A stretch of DNA of 64,000 bases. Origin: DASZBX01 sp035943635. Lineage in GTDB: Bacteria > Actinomycetota > Actinomycetes > Streptomycetales > Catenulisporaceae. This document shows, in pieces, positions 1 through 9,753 of the stretch. Where the stretch lies: assembly GCA_035943635.1 (NCBI GenBank), contig DASZBX010000061.1, positions 1-64,000 of the forward strand, in the 5' to 3' direction. A model generated the notes under the pieces. The model searched no databases. It had not been told where the DNA came from and saw only the letters and a list, made by a program, of their open reading frames with translations. The position numbers and the translations under genes are program-made. Position 1 is the first letter of the stretch. Every line of letters starts with the position of its first letter.

Positions 1-70
1 GGAAGCTAAGCCGACCAGCGCCGATGGTACTGCGAGGGAGACCTCGTGGGAGAGTAGGACACCGCCGCAC
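1..70 (+). rRNA. rrf: 5S ribosomal RNA, 3' part (5' end outside window)
   Basis: The first ~70 bases match the conserved 3' half of actinobacterial 5S rRNA: the GGAAGCTAAGCC segment, then CGCCGATGGTACTGCGAGGG and the GTGGGAGAGTAGG helix, ending in ACCGCC. The 5' part lies left of the window, so the rest of an rrn operon is expected there. The exact 3' end is uncertain by a few bases. Confidence 0.93.
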
Positions 71-85
71 AATTCTTCGCAAGAC

Positions 86-131
86 AAGCGAGGGGCCCGG
101 TACCAGGAAACTGGCACCGGGCCCCTCGCTT
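86..131 (+). terminator. Rho-independent-type terminator of the rrn operon
   Basis: A long near-perfect inverted repeat starts 16 bases after the 5S end. The left arm AAGCGAGGGGCCCGGTACCAG and right arm CTGGCACCGGGCCCCTCGCTT are separated by GAAA, with one mismatch. There is only a short T stretch after it, which is usual for actinomycete terminators. It also separates the rRNA from the convergent phosphotransferase gene. Confidence 0.85.
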
Positions 132-191
132 CGTGCTGCCCTTAAACAGGTGTGGGGTAATGGCGTTGAACCAGCATCACTCAAACGTCAC

Positions 192-1013
192 TCACTGGGA
201 CAGCAGCGTGCGCAGGATCTCCCGGTTGCCCTCTTCGAAGCTTCTCCGACCGGTCTCGTGCGCCTTGATCACGAGCCATACGGCCGTCAGGATCGCGCAG
301 CCCCTCAGCGCCGCCAGCTCCGCGTCGTCGAGTCGTCGGCCGTATCCGTCCAGGAACGCCTCCTCGAGGAACGGACGGTCCCGCCAGACGCCCACCCGCA
401 GCCGGACCAGGTCGCTCACCCAGACATCCAGCCGAGCCCACTCGAAGTCGATGACGTGAACCGCCCCGCCCTCGTCGACCAGCCAATTCCGCAGGTTGTA
501 GTCATGGTGACACGGCACCTTGCTCAGGCCGCAGAGGCCGGCCAGGGCGCGGATCTCCCCGCGGACGACCTCCGTCTCCCGGTGGGACAGCAGCGTCAGC
601 GCGTCCGGCTCCAGCCGTTCCAGCTCCTCGAGTTTGGCGGCGCCGAAGTCGTCCCAGGCCTCGGCCGGCTGGGCCTCGTGGAACAGCCGCAGGAGACGGC
701 CCGCCTCCCGGTGCAGGGCCAGATCCGCCTCTCGAGGAACCAGGTCAGTGAGATCGGGCCACGCTGGAGACTCACCTGGAAGGGTGGACAGGACAACAGC
801 CTGGAGCTGGTCGTCCGACGCACGCAGGCTGGCTGCCCGGTCGCCCAGAGCTGAAGTCCAGCAGCGATAAGCCAAGACCTCCGCCTCGTAGCGCTCCCGC
901 TCGTGGTGCCGTTTGAGGAACCACTCCACACCGTCGGCATCGCGCAGGCGCAGCACCGAGGACATCCGGTGCCCCCAGGAACAGTCCTCGGCCAGCTCAC
1001 ACGGCCCCAACAC
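192..1013 (-). CDS. Phosphotransferase, aminoglycoside/choline kinase-like (APH) family
   Basis: The product is a small protein-kinase-fold phosphotransferase of 273 residues from the GTG used here. The Brenner motif HHDYNLRN (catalytic H-D-x4-N) and the downstream metal-binding segment VIDFEWARLD are clear. The N-terminal half carries the lysine region WFLKRHHERERYEAEV. The substrate cannot be told; family members phosphorylate aminoglycosides, macrolides, choline or other small alcohols. The reading frame stays open upstream of this GTG, and residues such as LLDYARQVLGPCELAED look like real protein, so the true start may be a CTG at 1085 overlapping the stop of the DUF58 gene. The gene is convergent with the rrn operon and may be the last gene of the minus-strand operon. 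Confidence 0.75.
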   Translation of the reverse strand: MLGPCELAEDCSWGHRMSSVLRLRDADGVEWFLKRHHERERYEAEVLAYRCWTSALGDRAASLRASDDQLQAVVLSTLPGESPAWPDLTDLVPREADLALHREAGRLLRLFHEAQPAEAWDDFGAAKLEELERLEPDALTLLSHRETEVVRGEIRALAGLCGLSKVPCHHDYNLRNWLVDEGGAVHVIDFEWARLDVWVSDLVRLRVGVWRDRPFLEEAFLDGYGRRLDDAELAALRGCAILTAVWLVIKAHETGRRSFEEGNREILRTLLSQ

Positions 1014-1031
1014 CTGCCGGGCATAGTCCAG

Positions 1032-1058
1032 CAGATCGGGCAGATCGGGCAGATCGGG
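1032..1058. repeat. Three tandem copies of a 9-bp unit
   Basis: CAGATCGGG is repeated three times without interruption. On the minus strand it would encode a Pro-Asp-Leu repeat at the N-terminus of the phosphotransferase if that gene starts upstream of the GTG at 1013. A unit of nine keeps the frame, which supports the region being translated. Confidence 0.7.
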
Positions 1059-1081
1059 CGGGCCGGGGAGTTCGGTGATGG

Positions 1082-2617
1082 TCAGAGCCTTCCGGTGGAC
1101 TTGAGGAACAGGTACTTGTCCGCGAGGTCCGGGGCGAAGCGCTCGGGGACCGCGTCGACGACCTGGACCCCGTGTTTGAGCAGCTCACCCTCGGTCCGGC
1201 GGCGCTCGGACAGGGCGCGGGCGGCCGAGGCGGCGCCGTACACCGCGTCCGCGCTGCCGCGGCCGGTGGCCATCGCGGCGATCCGCGGGTCGGCCACCGA
1301 GCCGATCAGTACCTGGTGCCGGGCGGTCAGCAGCTTGATCTGGCCGAGCAGGCCCTCGCTGATCGGCGCGGTGTCGATGCTGGTCAGCAGGACGATCAGC
1401 GACCGGCGGCGCACCTTGGTGCTCAGGTACTTGACCAGGCCGATCGCGTTGAGCTCGACCAGCGCGGGCTCCAAGACCGCCATCGCGTCGCTGAACAGCG
1501 CGAGCGTGCGGCCGGGCAGGGCGCCGGTGACGTAGGTGCGGACCTGGTGGTCGTACGCCAGCAAGTCCACCCGGTCCCCGGCCCGGGTGGCCAGGGCGGC
1601 CAGCAGCAGCGCGGCGTCCAGGGCGGAGTCGAGCTTCGGCACGTCGCCGACCCGGCCGGCCGAGGTGCGGCCGGTGTCGAGCACGATCACCACGTGCCGG
1701 TCCCGCTCCGGCCGCCAGGTGCGCACGACCACGTCGTTGCGCCGCGCGGTGGCCCGCCAGTCGATCGAGCGCACGTCGTCGCCGATCACGTACTCGCGCA
1801 GGGAGTCGAACTCGCTGCCCTGGCCGCGGGTGAGCACCGGGCTGGTGCCGTCGGTCTCGTGCAGCCGGGCCAGCCGGGACGGCAGGTGCTTGCGGCTGTC
1901 GAACGGCGGCAGCACCCGCAGCCGCCACGGGATCTGCCGGGACCCCTGCCGCCCGGCCAGGCCGAGCGGGCCGAGGGTGCGCACGGTGACCAGGTCCGGA
2001 GTGTGGTCGCCGCGGCGGGTCGGGTGCAGCACGGTGTCCACGTACACGGCCCGGCCCGGGGCCACGTCCAGCTCGTGCCGCGGCTCGGCCGGGGCCGGGC
2101 GGCCGGTGTGATTGCCCGCGCTCGGGGACCAGGAGTCGCGGACCGAGCCGCGCAGCCGGGCGCTGCCTCCGTTGTGCACGCCCAGCCGCACGGCCGCGGT
2201 GGTGCCCAGGCGGGTGGTGGTGTCGCCGGTGCGCTCGAAGGACAGGTCCCGGATCGAGGTGGACTGCCGGTAGTCGAGCCCGATCATCGCGGCCAGCGCG
2301 GCCTCGAAGGCGCACATCACGATCCAGCCGGAGACGTGCGCCAGGGCCGCGCTCACCCCGACCAGCACCGCGCCGACCGCCGCGACCAGGCCGGCCCGGC
2401 CGGTCACGATCAGGGCGCCGCGCCGGTACCTGAGCTCCTTGGCCGGTTTCGGCGCCTTGGCCGGTGCGGGACGGGCCGCGGGCGGGCCGGGTGCGGCCTG
2501 GATCGGGGCGTAACCCGTCGCGTTTGGCGGGCCGACCGGACCACCCGGCTGGGCCTGGGCCGGGAACCGGTTCGGGATCGGTACCGGCGGGACGGGCCCG
2601 GGCGCTTGCGTCGTCAT
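1082..2617 (-). CDS. DUF58 domain-containing membrane protein
   Basis: The 511-residue protein has a Pro/Ala-rich N-terminus, a hydrophobic pair of segments at about residues 70-115 and a C-terminal DUF58 domain. The diagnostic stretch GDDVRSIDWRATARRNDVVV, with a following von Willebrand A-like strand HVVIVLDTGRTS, is present. DUF58 proteins sit beside MoxR AAA+ ATPases and are thought to act with them in maturation or assembly of envelope protein complexes. The start ATG lies 15 bases after the moxR stop, so the two are cotranscribed. Exact role unknown. Confidence 0.9.
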   Translation of the reverse strand: MTTQAPGPVPPVPIPNRFPAQAQPGGPVGPPNATGYAPIQAAPGPPAARPAPAKAPKPAKELRYRRGALIVTGRAGLVAAVGAVLVGVSAALAHVSGWIVMCAFEAALAAMIGLDYRQSTSIRDLSFERTGDTTTRLGTTAAVRLGVHNGGSARLRGSVRDSWSPSAGNHTGRPAPAEPRHELDVAPGRAVYVDTVLHPTRRGDHTPDLVTVRTLGPLGLAGRQGSRQIPWRLRVLPPFDSRKHLPSRLARLHETDGTSPVLTRGQGSEFDSLREYVIGDDVRSIDWRATARRNDVVVRTWRPERDRHVVIVLDTGRTSAGRVGDVPKLDSALDAALLLAALATRAGDRVDLLAYDHQVRTYVTGALPGRTLALFSDAMAVLEPALVELNAIGLVKYLSTKVRRRSLIVLLTSIDTAPISEGLLGQIKLLTARHQVLIGSVADPRIAAMATGRGSADAVYGAASAARALSERRRTEGELLKHGVQVVDAVPERFAPDLADKYLFLKSTGRL

Positions 2618-2632
2618 CGTCGGACGGCCGCC

Positions 2633-3735
<1,103 letters not shown>

Positions 3736-3739
<4 letters not shown>

Positions 3740-5061
3740 GAGGAACGGACCTCCTGTTCCATGTGGTCGAGGTGGTCCGCGAGGAGGACCAGTTCTGCGT
3801 CGGTTGTCGGCTCGGGGCCGGCGAGCAGGCCGCCGACCTGGTCGGTGGGTACGCCCAGCCGGGCGGCGATCGGCGCTGCCAGCAGGCTCGGGTCGGCTTC
3901 GGCCCGGGCCTGGGGCAGGCCGAAGAGGGGGGCCAGGCGGATCGCGGTGGCTTGGCGCAGCAGCCGGGCGGAGTGCTCGCGGGCCCCGGCCCGGCGGTAG
4001 AGCCGGGCGTGGCCCTCCACGGTCTCGGCCGCGCGCACGGTCACCGGCAGCGGTTCGGTCACCACCCGGCCCTGGCGCCGGGCGCGCCAGTAGCCGAGCA
4101 GCAGGAAGGCGACCAGCACCTGGAGCGCGACCCACCAGATCCAGTTCGGCAGCAGCGACTCGACCGTGGGCGGGGAGGCGGTCTTCTGGCCCGGGTGGAT
4201 CGTCGTGTTCTTGCCGCCGCCGCCGTTGCCGTTCTGGTTCCCGCTTCCGCCGCCGCTCCCGCCGCCGTTGCCGCCGGAGCCCGCGCACTGGCTGTTCTGG
4301 CAGCCGAGCGCCGGGTCCTGGTGGAAGTCGGCGGCCAGCCAGACCAGGGTGCGGTGCGAGCCGAAGACCCGCAGGGCCAGGTCGGCGTTGCCGGCGTCGG
4401 CCAGGTACTGGTTCTCCAGGAAGTCCGTGGAGCCGAGCAGGATGATGTCCGTGCCGTTGTCGTGGTACTCGACCATGCTCGGCGCGCCGTCGACCGGGTA
4501 GCACGCCGAGCCGCCGGGCGGCAGGCCGTCGGACAGGAATGCGTAGGTCAGGGTCGAGCCCGGGTTCTCGATCTGTCCGGCGCTGGCCGCGATGTCGTTG
4601 GACCCGGTGCAGTCCGGCGTGAGGTCGTCCGAGGTCACCGCATTGATCGAGACCGGGTCCGACGGCAGGAAGGAGGAGACGGTCAGCGGGTCCTGGGCCA
4701 GGATGACGATCCGGCCGAAGGTCGCGCCGGTGAGGGTCGCCAGGGCCTGGTCGTCGAGGCTCTCGTCGTCGTCGATGACCAGGGTGGCGTCCCGGCCGCC
4801 GGCGTTGGCGGCGCTCTGCGGGTCGGTGACCGTGACGTAGTCGATCCCCTGGTTCATCAGGATATTGAGCATCGCGCCGTCGGAGGTGGGGCTGACCAGG
4901 GTGCCGGTGTTGACGTTCGGGTTCCCGTCCGCCAGCGCGGGCGCGGCCGGGACCAGCGTCGCGCCGGCGGTCAGGGCCAGCGCGCCGAGCAGCGCGGCGG
5001 CGCGTGCGGCCGTGCTCCGGGCGGCGGGGCCCGGCCGGGTGCGGGCGGTGCGCCGGCTCAT
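3736..5061 (-). CDS. Exported/membrane DUF4350-type protein
   Basis: The 441-residue protein starts with an Arg-rich, then hydrophobic signal region ending near ALADGNP (about residue 46), followed by an extracytoplasmic domain. A Gly/Ser/Asn-rich spacer then leads to one transmembrane helix around residues 305-325 (WIWWVALQVLVAFLLLGYW) and a cytoplasmic tail with HARLYRRAGARE. This layout and its place between MoxR and DUF4129 genes match the DUF4350 family, whose biochemical function is unknown. It overlaps both neighbours by four bases. The assignment of the DUF4350 name rests on synteny and architecture. Confidence 0.78.
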
Positions 5062-5783
5062 CGGCGGCCGCCCGGGCGGGACGCGGCCGAGCTCGCGGCG
5101 ATCTGCTCGTCCACCGCGCGGATCCCGGCGTACGCCTCCGGGCTGCCCACGTACTCGCCGTACTCGACCTCGTCGAAGGCCCGGGCCGCGACGGTCAGCG
5201 GGCCCAGGTGCCCGGGCAGGACCTCGCCGGCGTCCCGGGCCGCCTCGTCGGCGGTGCGCTCCGGGCGCTCGGGCAGCAGGCCGAGCTCGTCCAGGGCGCC
5301 GATCACGGCGCGGAAGCGCTCGCGGATCGCCTCGGCCCAGCGGCCGGCGTCGGCCGCGTCCTGCGCGGTCCGCCGGTGCAGGGCCGCGCCGTAGAGGACC
5401 TCGTCGAAGGCCGGGCGTTCCTGCTCGTCCGCGCTGCTGGCCGGCTTGTCCTTCTTCTTGCGCTTGTCCTTCTTCTCGTCGTCCTTGCGGGGCTTGCCGA
5501 ACGCGCGCAGGACGAACACCAGCACCAGGACGAGGACCACCGCGCCGATGATGATCAGGATCACGCTGGAGTTGCTCGCGGTGGCCGCCTTCGGCGGTGG
5601 CGTGGTGGCGGCGGTGGTCGGCGTGCCGATCGTGGGCATGCTGGTGACCGAGTTGCCCTGCGGATCGGGCTGGGAATGGTACTTGGACTTGGCCAGCTCG
5701 TTCACGGCCTGCTGCTGGGCCTGGTTCGCGTCCGGGGTCTGCTGGACGTCGACGAACACGGTCACGGAGCCGGGTGTGGTCAC
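5058..5783 (-). CDS. DUF4129 domain-containing membrane protein
   Basis: The 241-residue product has a Thr/Pro-rich N-terminal part, a single transmembrane helix at about residues 74-97 (SSVILIIIGAVVLVLVLVFV), a highly charged Lys-rich stop-transfer sequence (KDDEKKDKRKKKDK) and a helical C-terminal domain with DAGRWAEAIRERFRAV that fits DUF4129. Such proteins occur in MoxR/DUF58 operons and are of unknown function. The GTG start at 5783 overlaps the TGA of the upstream membrane gene (GTGA), and the stop overlaps the next start (ATGA). The long open frame upstream of 5783 is a shadow of the neighbouring gene. Confidence 0.8.
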   Translation of the reverse strand: MTTPGSVTVFVDVQQTPDANQAQQQAVNELAKSKYHSQPDPQGNSVTSMPTIGTPTTAATTPPPKAATASNSSVILIIIGAVVLVLVLVFVLRAFGKPRKDDEKKDKRKKKDKPASSADEQERPAFDEVLYGAALHRRTAQDAADAGRWAEAIRERFRAVIGALDELGLLPERPERTADEAARDAGEVLPGHLGPLTVAARAFDEVEYGEYVGSPEAYAGIRAVDEQIAASSAASRPGGRR

Positions 5784-6937
5784 AGGGTTTCCTTGGCGAC
5801 CCGGGCCCAGGCGATCCGCACGTCGAGCCCCTCGCGGCGGAACCGCCGGTCGACGTAGAGCATGGTCGAGGCGGTGGCCCGCAGCGGCACCGACAGCAGC
5901 GCGATCAAGGCCGCCACGATCAGGTCCAGAACGGACAACACGCTGGTGATCGAGCCGGAGATCGGCTGCCCGGCCAGGCTGATCCACGCGTAGACGAACA
6001 TCAGCGCGAGCGGCGAGTAGGTCATCAGAAGGGTGAACAGGCAGGTCCAACCGGAGCGCCACAGGCCGCTCTGGGAGAGCTTGCGGCTGCGGCGCAGGGC
6101 CTTGGCGACGTTGAGCCGTTCGAGCATCAGGGCCGGGATCGCGACCGCAAGCAGGCCGGTGCACAGGAAGCACAGCGGTATGCCGAGCAGGAGCAGCCAG
6201 GTCAGGTCGTCGCCGGCGGTGCCCTCCGGGTTGTTCGCGCTGTTGAGCTCGATCGAGACCGCCAGGATCAGCATGAGCAGCCGGGGCAGCGAGACCAGCA
6301 GGGTCAGCAGGGTCAGCTCGCCGATCCGGCCGCGCAGGCCGGCCCGGGCCACGGCCGGGTCCGGCGGCAGACCGTCGACGTAGCGCTGGGCCGAGGAGGC
6401 GTAGAGGCCGGCGGTGAAGGAGGCGGCCAGCCCGGTGAAGACGACCGCGAACAGCAGGTCGGTGACGAACTCGCCGAATTTGGTCGTGCCGTCGGCGACG
6501 CCGACGTACGTCACCGAGTTGTCGAAGAAGTCGGTGGTGGTGTAACTGCTCTGGGCTATCGCGAGGTGCAGTTCGTGCTGGAAGAAGAAGAACCCGACCG
6601 CGCCGCACGCGCAGATCCCGAAGGTCACCGCCAGCGCGGTCAGGTGCACCACCCGCGGGCTGGCCCGCAGCGAGCCGACCCCGGCGTCGATCACCTCGAG
6701 GATGGAGAGCGGGCGCAGCGGGATGGGCCGGGTGCCCAGGCGCCGGGCCGGCTTGGCCGGTGCCGGCGGGGCGGGGGCGGCCGGGCGGATCCCGGCCGGC
6801 GCTCCCGTGGCGGGCGGACGGGCGCCGGTCCCCGGCGCCGTTCCCGTTGCCGGCCCCTGGCCGAGGCCGAAGGACTGCGGTCTGGTCGGCGGCGCACTGG
6901 GGCCCGGCGCTGCCCACGGCGCCATCGATTCGGCCAT
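5780..6937 (-). CDS. Polytopic membrane protein (glycerophosphodiesterase membrane-domain-like)
   Basis: The 385-residue integral membrane protein has about 70 Pro/Ala-rich residues followed by roughly six hydrophobic segments. It begins its conserved part with RPLSILEVIDAGVGSLRA and has LMLERLNVAKALRRSRKL between later helices. These features resemble the membrane domain fused to some glycerophosphoryl diester phosphodiesterases, but no catalytic phosphodiesterase domain is present. The ATG at 6937 is preceded by GAGGGGTGGGG, a good ribosome-binding site; a GTG at 6943 is the alternative. It is the first gene of the five-gene minus-strand operon and diverges from mtrA. Confidence 0.72.
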   Translation of the reverse strand: MAESMAPWAAPGPSAPPTRPQSFGLGQGPATGTAPGTGARPPATGAPAGIRPAAPAPPAPAKPARRLGTRPIPLRPLSILEVIDAGVGSLRASPRVVHLTALAVTFGICACGAVGFFFFQHELHLAIAQSSYTTTDFFDNSVTYVGVADGTTKFGEFVTDLLFAVVFTGLAASFTAGLYASSAQRYVDGLPPDPAVARAGLRGRIGELTLLTLLVSLPRLLMLILAVSIELNSANNPEGTAGDDLTWLLLLGIPLCFLCTGLLAVAIPALMLERLNVAKALRRSRKLSQSGLWRSGWTCLFTLLMTYSPLALMFVYAWISLAGQPISGSITSVLSVLDLIVAALIALLSVPLRATASTMLYVDRRFRREGLDVRIAWARVAKETL

Positions 6938-7125
6938 CCCCACCCCTCGTCCAGGTACATCGCGCCGGTGTCCCGCGCAAATCGGCGCCCGCTCTTGACA
7001 GAGTCACATCCTGCCATGACCAGGGGAGCGGGAGCTACGGGTGGGCGTGAATTGTGGATCCTTTGTCGGGCCCCGGCGGCGCCCACGGAAGGGGCGCTAT
7101 CTAAAACCGTCCGTTTAGTGCGAGG

Positions 7126-7812
7126 ATGAGCAGCATGAAGGGACGTGTACTGATTGTCGATGACGACACTGCGCTCGCGGAGATGCTCGGCATCGTTCTG
7201 CGCGGTGAGGGGTTCGACACCGCGACTGTATCTGACGGGGACCGGGCGTTCGGGGCCTTCCGGGAGTTCAAGCCGGACCTGGTGCTGCTGGACCTGATGC
7301 TGCCGGGCCGCGACGGGATCGACGTGTGCCGGCAGATCCGGGCCGAGTCCGGGATCCCGATCGTGATGCTCACGGCCAAGAGCGACACCGTGGACGTGGT
7401 GGTCGGGCTCGAGTCCGGCGCGGACGACTACGTGATCAAGCCCTTCAAGCCCAAGGAGCTGGTGGCCCGGGTCCGGGCCCGGTTGCGCCGGGCGGACGAG
7501 CCGAAGCCGGAGACGCTGACCATCGGCGACCTGTCGATCGACGTGGCCGGGCACTCGGTCAAGCGCTCGCACGAGGTCATCTCGCTCACCCCGCTGGAGT
7601 TCGACCTGCTGGTCGCCCTGGCCCGCAAGCCGTGGCAGGTGTTCACCCGCGAGGTGCTGCTCGAGCAGGTCTGGGGTTACCGGCACGCCGCGGACACCCG
7701 GCTGGTGAACGTGCACGTGCAGCGGCTGCGGTCCAAGATCGAACAGGACCCGGAGCGCCCGGAGATCGTGATCACGGTCCGCGGAGTCGGGTACAAGGCG
7801 GGCCCGGCGTAA
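7126..7812 (+). CDS. mtrA: Two-component response regulator MtrA (OmpR family)
   Basis: The 228-residue regulator is nearly collinear with mycobacterial and streptomycete MtrA. It has a receiver domain with the acidic pocket VDDD at residues 11-14, phospho-acceptor D56 in VLLDLMLPG, the conserved switch region MLTAK, and a C-terminal winged helix with LTPLEFDLLVALARKP and QVWGYRHAADTRLVNVHVQR. MtrA controls cell-wall turnover, division and, in Streptomyces, development. A second in-frame ATG at 7135 has better spacing to the GAGG at 7121; the longer form matches the length and M-x-x-M start of the mycobacterial protein. mtrB and lpqB follow. Confidence 0.97.
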   Translation: MSSMKGRVLIVDDDTALAEMLGIVLRGEGFDTATVSDGDRAFGAFREFKPDLVLLDLMLPGRDGIDVCRQIRAESGIPIVMLTAKSDTVDVVVGLESGADDYVIKPFKPKELVARVRARLRRADEPKPETLTIGDLSIDVAGHSVKRSHEVISLTPLEFDLLVALARKPWQVFTREVLLEQVWGYRHAADTRLVNVHVQRLRSKIEQDPERPEIVITVRGVGYKAGPA

Positions 7813-7971
7813 CGCCGGAGCGGGTGACGGCAGGGGCCTTGCGGGGGATCGGCGGCCGCCGGCGCGGTGCCGGCGGCAACCCGATGTGTCCGGTTTGCGT
7901 CTCCCAGGGGGCGGGACCGGGGCGTTGACCGGTTCCGACAGGAACGGTGAGCACTCGACCGACGGCGAACG

Positions 7972-9753
7972 GTGGGCAGTGGAGTGGGCGGGAGACTGCG
8001 GCGTGGAGCGGCCGCCTTCGGGCGGCTGGTCTGGGACCTGCCGGCCCGGTGGCGCAGGTCGATCCAGTTCCGGGTGGTCTCGGTCACCATGGCACTGTCG
8101 ATCGCGGTGGCCGCGGGCCTGGGCTTCTTCATCGCCCAACAGGTGGCCAAGGACATCCTGAACACCCGGGAGGAGGCCGCCGCGGCGCAGGCCACCTCCG
8201 GGTTCAGCGACGCGCGCGAGTACCTGGCCTCCTCCGGCAGCACCACCGACCCGGGCGAGGTGGGCAAGGCGGCGAACCGCAAGCTGTGCGCCGGCTCCGC
8301 GGGCGAGCAGTACCAGGTCGCGATGAAGATAATGCGCCCGGAGCAGGTCAACACCTCCTGCGGCAACCTCTACCCGGCCAGCCTCAAACCGCTCAGCGGC
8401 CACGACCAGGGCGTCGACGCCGGATCCCAGGTGCCGCTGTTCTATGACGTGACCTACGAGACCCCGAGCGGGCAGACCACCACCGAGCTGGCCCTGGTCT
8501 ACGGCGAGCAGATCACCACGGACGACACCACCAACCCGGACGCCAGCTACCGGGCCGACGTCTACTTCACCTTCCCGCTGTCCCAGGACCAGCAGACGCT
8601 CAGCGACATGGAGCAGGCGATCGGCGTGGCCGGCCTGGTGCTGGTGTTCGCGCTGATGGGGATCGCGTACTTCGTCACCCGGCAGGTGGTGCTGCCGGTC
8701 CGGATGGCCGCCAGCACGGCCGAGCGGCTCGCGGCCGGCCGGCTGGAGGTGCGGATGCGGACCAAGGGCACGGACGACCTGGCGTCGCTGGCCAGCTCGT
8801 TCAACAACATGGCGGACAATTTGCAGGCGAAGATCAAGGAGTTCGAGGAGCTCTCCCGGGTGCAGCGGCGCTTCGTCTCCGACGTCTCGCACGAGTTGCG
8901 CACGCCGCTGACCACGGTCCGGATGGCCGCGGACCTGATCTTCGAGGACCGGGCCTCGTTCGAGCCGGCCGTCTCGCGCTCGGCCGAGCTGCTGCAGGAC
9001 CAGCTGGACCGGTTCGAGGAGCTGCTCGCGGACCTGCTGGAGATCAGCCGGTTCGACGCGGGCGCGGCCGTGCTGGACGCCGAGCCGGTGGACCTGCGCG
9101 ACCTGGCCCAGCGGGTGGTGGACAACGCCCGGCCGCTGGCCGAGCACAAGGGCAGCGTGGTGGTGATAGACGCGCCGCAGGAGTCGTGCACCGCGGAGGT
9201 CGACACCCGCCGGATCGACCGGGTGCTGCGCAACCTGGTGGTCAACGCGATCGAGCACGGCGAGGGCCGGCCGATCGTGGTCCGGATCGCGGTGGCCCGG
9301 GACGCGGTCGCGGTCGCGGTGCGCGACCACGGTGTGGGCCTGCGGCCCGGGGAGTCCTCGCTGGTGTTCAACCGGTTCTGGCGGGCCGACCCGGCCCGGG
9401 CCCGGACCACCGGCGGCACCGGGCTGGGCCTGGCGATCGCGCTGGAGGACGCCCGGCTGCACCACGGCTGGCTGCAGGCCTGGGGCGAGCCGGGCGGCGG
9501 CTCGCAGTTCCGGCTGACCCTGCCGCGGACCACCGGGGCCGAGCTCTTGCGCTCGCCGATCCCGCTGGAACCGGAGGACTCCAGCCACCACCAGCGCCGG
9601 GCCGGCCGGTCCGGCGGGGACGGGCCGGGGACCGGGGGCCGGCCCGCGATCCAGCTCGGCTCGGCCGCGGCGGCCAGCCGGCCGACCACGGCGGTGCCCT
9701 GGTTCGACGCCGGCAGCCCGGTGCTCGACGACCGGCTCGGGGAGGACAAGTGA
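7972..9753 (+). CDS. mtrB: Sensor histidine kinase MtrB
   Basis: The 593-residue kinase has one transmembrane helix near residues 37-58 and another near 215-240, enclosing an extracytoplasmic sensor loop. A HAMP region follows, then HisKA with the phosphorylated H307 in FVSDVSHELRTPLTTVRMAA and a HATPase domain with NLVVNAIEHGEG, DHGVGL and TGGTGLGLAIA. The C-terminus is a Pro/Gly/Ser-rich tail. A stop codon lies in frame at 7948-7950, so the GTG at 7972 is the first possible start. It phosphorylates MtrA, and its end overlaps lpqB by GTGA, as expected for the mtrAB-lpqB operon. Confidence 0.96.
   Translation: MGSGVGGRLRRGAAAFGRLVWDLPARWRRSIQFRVVSVTMALSIAVAAGLGFFIAQQVAKDILNTREEAAAAQATSGFSDAREYLASSGSTTDPGEVGKAANRKLCAGSAGEQYQVAMKIMRPEQVNTSCGNLYPASLKPLSGHDQGVDAGSQVPLFYDVTYETPSGQTTTELALVYGEQITTDDTTNPDASYRADVYFTFPLSQDQQTLSDMEQAIGVAGLVLVFALMGIAYFVTRQVVLPVRMAASTAERLAAGRLEVRMRTKGTDDLASLASSFNNMADNLQAKIKEFEELSRVQRRFVSDVSHELRTPLTTVRMAADLIFEDRASFEPAVSRSAELLQDQLDRFEELLADLLEISRFDAGAAVLDAEPVDLRDLAQRVVDNARPLAEHKGSVVVIDAPQESCTAEVDTRRIDRVLRNLVVNAIEHGEGRPIVVRIAVARDAVAVAVRDHGVGLRPGESSLVFNRFWRADPARARTTGGTGLGLAIALEDARLHHGWLQAWGEPGGGSQFRLTLPRTTGAELLRSPIPLEPEDSSHHQRRAGRSGGDGPGTGGRPAIQLGSAAAASRPTTAVPWFDAGSPVLDDRLGEDK

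Noticed and set aside
7101..7118. CTAAA-N8-TTTAG inverted repeat before mtrA
   Set aside because: Arms of five bases are too short, and it does not match the GTAAC-type MtrA motif I know.
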